A stretch of DNA of 64,000 nucleotides from Tribonema minus (lineage: Eukaryota > Sar > Xanthophyceae > Tribonematales > Tribonemataceae): assembly GCA_017506865.1 (NCBI GenBank), contig JAFCMP010000515.1:124001-188000 (forward strand). The letters run 5' to 3'. A model generated the notes under the pieces. It worked only from the letters and a program-made list of their open reading frames with translations, made no database searches and was not told the origin of the DNA. This document shows positions 60,143-64,000 of the stretch, in pieces (positions within the stretch are counted from its first letter, which is position 1; the number at the start of each line of letters is the position of its first letter). A program made the position numbers and the translations under genes.

Positions 60143-61905
60143 TCATCACTTAATCTTGTTCAAAAATAATACAGACGCGCGCTCCAGACCAGTCATTGTT
60201 GGCCAAGACACTGTACTACTGTGTGTGATGGTTAACATGCATGCTCTTGGCACTCGGTGGACGTGTGCTGGATGTAACTAGTGCTCTGCCCGTGCTGCTG
60301 CATTAAGATGGCAATTTGTGGCAAGGCACATGAGCATGTGCCTGACTGCAAGTAACAGTGAGTACCACTTGCTGGTAAAGGATTTGTGGTGACATGAATT
60401 CGTGTAAGTCAACTGCAACTCACAAGACAGCGTGCTTGCTTGACGACTTTTGGTTCAAGACCGCCTATCGCTTGTGCATAGAGTCCTTGCATTTCACGCA
60501 TGCAGCTGCGTGATAAATAACTTTAAAATAAGCATTCGAGCAGGATGGGGCGTGAGCAGCAGTGCTCAACTGCATCATCTCGCAAACTACTGCAGCTGCA
60601 ATGTTTGAACCATTCATTTTCGCACCAAACGTGTACAGAATGAAGCCAGTGAGCGGGCTTCAATAATACAAGACAGTAAATGGCAGCCTCAAGAACGCAC
60701 ACACACAGCAATCTCTCTGCCAAACTGATAAGCTGTGTGCAAACAGATGGCATTTTGATGGAAGCATTTGATCATGTTCATGACAGTTGACCCGCACTAG
60801 AAAATACCCCTAAAACTTGAAGTTGACGTACCTACACGCACTTCGTGTATGAGCTTCGGCAACTGATTAGAGAATGCATGGCCAAGCAGAGCTGACCTGA
60901 ACCTGGATGCTCCAACAAGTAACTTCATAAAGCAAGTTGGTATGTCACAGTGTAAGCAAGTTCAACTTAGCCGCTTGGAAAGTCACACCCTTCTGCACAA
61001 AACTGCATCTTAAAAGCAAGTACATACCCACGTCAGCCTATGCCGACAAGCTGTTGCAACGCATGTGAAGAACACTACGAGTAAGATTCAGCATGACAGA
61101 TGAGCCACAACTAATGGATGAAACAGTCCAAAAGTACTGACACGCCATGTCATGTCAAGAAGCACACCTACTTCGCAGCGTAGCAAGATGTTGTTCAAAA
61201 GCTGCAGCTGCTGCCACACACGAACAACCTGTTACAGTTGAACAAGCATGCTTATTGATTGAGAACTCACATGCAACTGAAGCAAGCAGCAACATTTGCT
61301 GTGCTCACCTGTCAGTGTGCTTGTCTAGCCCAGTAGAGAAGAACCGGCCCAAGCCAAGCCACCATATCGCCACGCAGCAGGCTACCTGTTCACACCTTGA
61401 GAGTCCATGTTGTCCCAGACGCCTGGTGCGGTGCTTGTCTTTGTGCAGACACATGAAACAAGTCTTGATACAGCCTGTGCCAAACACCATATCAATACAG
61501 GCCTGGACTGCGCAACCACCAGACAAGTGCTCCTCAGCCAAAAACCGCAGCAAGCAGCGCACGCTCAAGGGTGTGTTCCTACTCATCTACCAAACATGTA
61601 TACAACAACAATGTGGACAACGTTTGCAACAGAGAGCAACACTGACGCACAGAAAATATTTGGAAGGACACCATGCGTGCCGGCCTGAATTGTGGAATTT
61701 GTGGAAGAAATGCACGCAGGTATGGCGCTGTTGCTCTATATTGAACCATGCTCTTCGCCCCCCTTCAAAACATACACACCACAAGGCGGCAGGCACGGCA
61801 TCTCGTCTTCGTTTTCTCTCTGTGATCGCACACGCACGCGTGCGCGCCTGCGTTGATGCTGAAGGCGAGTGTTGGTACGGGTGTACTAGTCTACTTCAAC
61901 ATTGC
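60143..61905. other. Convergent 3' region, no supported gene
   Basis: This interval lies between the ends of the ankyrin gene and the RNA-binding protein gene. Plus-strand reading through 61147-62583 is open but is antisense to the RRM gene and shows no domain. I see no further features. Confidence 0.5.
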
Positions 61906-63045
61906 CTACCATTGCTCGTCGTACGAGGAGTCCTGGAAACGGGGCTTCTTGGGCTGCGAGATGTTTACCCTGATCTCCCTGCCGTCGAGCTCCATCCCGT
62001 CCATGCCGCCGATCGCGTTCTCCGCCGCCTCGGTGGACTGGAAAGTGACAAACCCGAAGCCCCTGGAGTTGCCGGTCTCGCGGTCCGTGACGACCTTGGC
62101 GTCAACGACGTCGCCGTACTGCGCAAACGCCTGCTGCAGGTCCTCGGACGTCGTGTCCCACCCCAGGTTGCCGACAAACAGCTTGGAGGAGTCGACGGCA
62201 GAGTCTCCGCCGCCGCCGCCGCTGCGGAAGTTGTTGCCGCCGCCCTCCGAGAAGGTGTTGCGCTCGGCCCTGGGCCTAGAGATATTTACCCTGATTGTGC
62301 GGCCGTCGACCTCGGCGCCGTCGAGGTTGTCGGCAGCTGCCGCCGCCTCTGCCGCGGAAGAGTAGGTGATGAAGCCGAACCCCCGGGAGTTGCCGGTGTC
62401 GCGGTCCGTGACAACGGTCAGGTCCGAGATTGTGCCGTACTCGGCGAAGCGAGACTCCAGCTGGTCGGCAGTGGTGTCGTACCCCAGGTTGCCCACGTAA
62501 AGCTTGCAGCCGTCGCCCTCTGGGGCGGCGACGCTCTTGGGCTTGGACACCGCCACGCGGATGCGGCGGCCCTCCATCTCTAGCCCGTTCATGGCGGCCA
62601 CAGCCTCATTGGCCTCCTGCTCGTTACTGAAGGTGACGAAGCCGAACCCTCTGCTCTCCCCGGTGACCCTGTCGATGACGACGTAGCAGTCAGTGGTGTC
62701 GCCATACTTGGCGAACTCCTCCTGAAGGTCCTCGGTCGTGGTGTCCCAGCCCAAGTTGCCTATGTACAACTTGGTGCCGCCAGCGACGGGAGCGTCGGCC
62801 TCCTCAGTGGACATCATCCGCAGGCCGGTGCTGAGGCGCATGCCCGCTCCGCCAGTGCAGCGGGAGCAGGGGCACCGCATGCCGTGAGCCACAGTGGAGC
62901 ATGCCTGGGTTGCCTTCAACGAGGTCCTAGTCAGAGCGGTGGCGTACTGTCGCAGGACGCTTGCTCCGGCGGGAGCGACGAAGGCATGCGAGCGGGCAAG
63001 GCCCACGCCCAGAGCCAGCAGCTGTTGAGATCTGTACATCTTCAT
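61906..63045 (-). CDS. Plastid RNA-binding protein with three RRM domains
   Basis: This is a single uninterrupted 379-codon frame, the only intronless gene here. Residues 1-21 (MKMYRSQQLLALGVGLARSH and Ala) form a signal-peptide-like segment followed by FVAPAG, the A/FVAP junction typical of plastid precursors in algae with red secondary plastids. A Ser/Thr/Arg-rich transit-like region runs to about 75. Three RRMs follow at about 91-168, 181-259 and 288-366, each with RNP2 (KLYIGNLGW, KLYVGNLGY, KLFVGNLGW) and RNP1 (RGFGFVTF, RGFGFITY, RGFGFVTF). A Gly-rich linker separates RRM2 and RRM3. Plant cpRNPs with two such RRMs stabilise, edit and process plastid RNAs; the same role is inferred. The high G+C third positions and lack of introns suggest strong expression or a retroposed copy. 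Confidence 0.93.
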   Translation of the reverse strand: MKMYRSQQLLALGVGLARSHAFVAPAGASVLRQYATALTRTSLKATQACSTVAHGMRCPCSRCTGGAGMRLSTGLRMMSTEEADAPVAGGTKLYIGNLGWDTTTEDLQEEFAKYGDTTDCYVVIDRVTGESRGFGFVTFSNEQEANEAVAAMNGLEMEGRRIRVAVSKPKSVAAPEGDGCKLYVGNLGYDTTADQLESRFAEYGTISDLTVVTDRDTGNSRGFGFITYSSAAEAAAAADNLDGAEVDGRTIRVNISRPRAERNTFSEGGGNNFRSGGGGGDSAVDSSKLFVGNLGWDTTSEDLQQAFAQYGDVVDAKVVTDRETGNSRGFGFVTFQSTEAAENAIGGMDGMELDGREIRVNISQPKKPRFQDSSYDEQW

Positions 63046-63310
63046 TGCCTGTGGGAGTCAGAGGGCCTGCTGTGTTGTGAATGTGTGGTGTCAAGGACTG
63101 CGATCACGATGATGCTCAAACAATGCGCCAGCACATCGAAAAAAGTTCTGTTTGATCAGCCGAGCATGCGTACATTGCAGCACCACATAGATGGTAGCAG
63201 CTACCACGGCTGGCGCAGCGAGTCAATGGTGGTAGAGCATCGGCGGCCCGGCAAGCGTCGCATGCTCGGGACGGATCTGGTTCTTTCCGCTAGTCAGTCA
63301 CACAATCAAA

Positions 63311-64000
63311 GAAATCGGGCCACCAACTCACACTTGCACTTGCCGTGTGGTCATTTACCGCCCTCAGCCAATGTCACCATGTCAAGTTCGTGTGACCCCT
63401 TTCTCCTCCCGAAACTTGCAGTCATGCAGATTAGAAATCGGCCACCAACTCACACTTGCACTTTCCGTGTGGTCATTTACCGCCCTCAGCCAATGTCACC
63501 ATGTCAAGTTCGTGTGACCCCTTTCTCCTCCCGAAACTTGCAGTCATGCAGATTAGAAATCGGCCACCAACTCACCCTTGCACTTGCCGTGTGGTCATTA
63601 CCGCCCTCAGCCAATGTCACCATGTCAAGTTCGTGTGACCCCTTTCTGCTCCCGAAACTTGCAGTCATGCAGATTAGAAATCGGCCACCAACTCACACTT
63701 GCACTTGCCGTGTGGTCATTTACCGCCCTCAGCCAATGTCACCATGTCAAGTTCGTGTGACCCCTTTCTCCTCCCGAAACCTGCAGTCATGCAGATTAGA
63801 AATCGGCCACCAACTCACACTTGCACTTTCCGTGTGGTCATTTACCGCCCTCAGCCAATGTCACCATGTCAAGTTCGTGTGACCCCTTTCTCCTCCCGAA
63901 ACTTGCAGTCATGCAGATTAGAAATCGGCCACCAACTCACACTTGCACTTGCCGTGTGGTCATTACCGCCCTCAGCCAATGTCACCATGTCAAGTTCGTG
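63311..64000. repeat. Minisatellite, 121-123 bp period, six units, continues past the window
   Basis: Units start with GAAATCGG(G)CCACCAACTC at 63311, 63434, 63556, 63677, 63799 and 63921. They are nearly identical; differences include one deleted T in a CATTTACC stretch, and T/G or T/C swaps in CTTGCACTTGCC and CCCGAAACTTGC. The last unit is cut by the window end. The array begins about 265 bp upstream of the RRM gene ATG. Open frames through it on the plus strand are repeat artefacts. Confidence 0.95.

Noticed and set aside
61147..62583. 478-codon plus-strand open frame
   Set aside because: Its second half is antisense to the RRM gene and the first half has no domain; GC-rich codons on the real strand keep the antisense frame open.
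62884..63882. 332-codon plus-strand open frame across the minisatellite
   Set aside because: The frame is antisense to the RRM gene start and then consists of translated repeat units; the 122-bp period rotates the frame, so repeats look protein-like by chance.
63311..64000. Regular repeats as a CRISPR array
   Set aside because: The whole 122-bp unit is repeated with no unique spacers, and the genome is eukaryotic.

Overview
This is a nuclear genomic window from a eukaryote, about 52% GC by eye, carrying twelve protein genes of which eleven have or need no further exon outside the window. Eleven genes are split by spliceosomal introns of roughly 100 bp to 2 kb, mostly GT-AG with a few apparent GC-AG. 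The exon models below were built by hand: each join was required to keep frame and to restore a recognisable protein. Two proteins point to a photosynthetic lineage with a complex (secondary) plastid. A three-RRM protein begins with a signal-peptide-like segment ending in Ala-Phe-Val-Ala-Pro (the 'ASAFAP'-type plastid-import motif). A RsfS/Iojap ribosome-silencing factor also begins with a signal-peptide-like segment. Two heterotrimeric G-protein alpha subunits also occur, which are rare in green algae. A heterokont (ochrophyte) or a similar red-plastid alga fits best, but the species cannot be fixed from sequence alone.

Layout, left to right. 710-5750 (-): 5' part of a SPATA20/YyaL-type thioredoxin-like gene running off the left edge. 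7587-8156 (-): TOM22 mitochondrial import receptor. 9807-10623 (+): cytochrome c. 10624-14691: gene-poor, AT-richer stretch. 14692-29213 (-): a 21-exon gene for a roughly 1,612-residue SNF2 ATPase with an embedded RING finger, an N-terminal SUMO-interacting-type motif and a Cys cluster. 29615-32371 (+): ER-luminal, non-catalytic PDI-like protein ending in QDEL. 33165-35620 (+): small chromodomain plus coiled-coil protein. 37421-39251 (+): RsfS/Iojap. 40016-44187 (-) and 45156-47461 (+): two 354-residue G-alpha genes in head-to-head orientation. 49221-55008 (-): secreted or vacuolar pepsin-type aspartic protease, divergent from 55135-60142 (+), a roughly 1,054-residue Cys/His-cluster and ankyrin protein. 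61906-63045 (-): intronless three-RRM plastid RNA-binding protein. 63311-64000: a 122-bp minisatellite that continues past the window.

The genes do not form a pathway; this looks like an ordinary euchromatic gene cluster. Several neighbours are divergent with short gaps (401 bp for SNF2/PDI-like, 968 bp for the G-alpha pair, 126 bp for protease/ankyrin), so shared promoters are plausible. Non-coding DNA carries a foldback element with terminal inverted repeats inside a protease intron, a dispersed repeat of about 40-85 bp present four times, several short tandem duplications (one duplicating part of a SNF2 exon, one in frame in the ankyrin gene), and long G/C homopolymers.

The most notable items are the SUMO-motif/RING/SNF2 protein (architecture like Uls1-type SUMO-targeted translocases), the head-to-head G-alpha pair with G-rich sequence after both stop codons, the non-catalytic ER thioredoxin-fold protein, and the foldback element.
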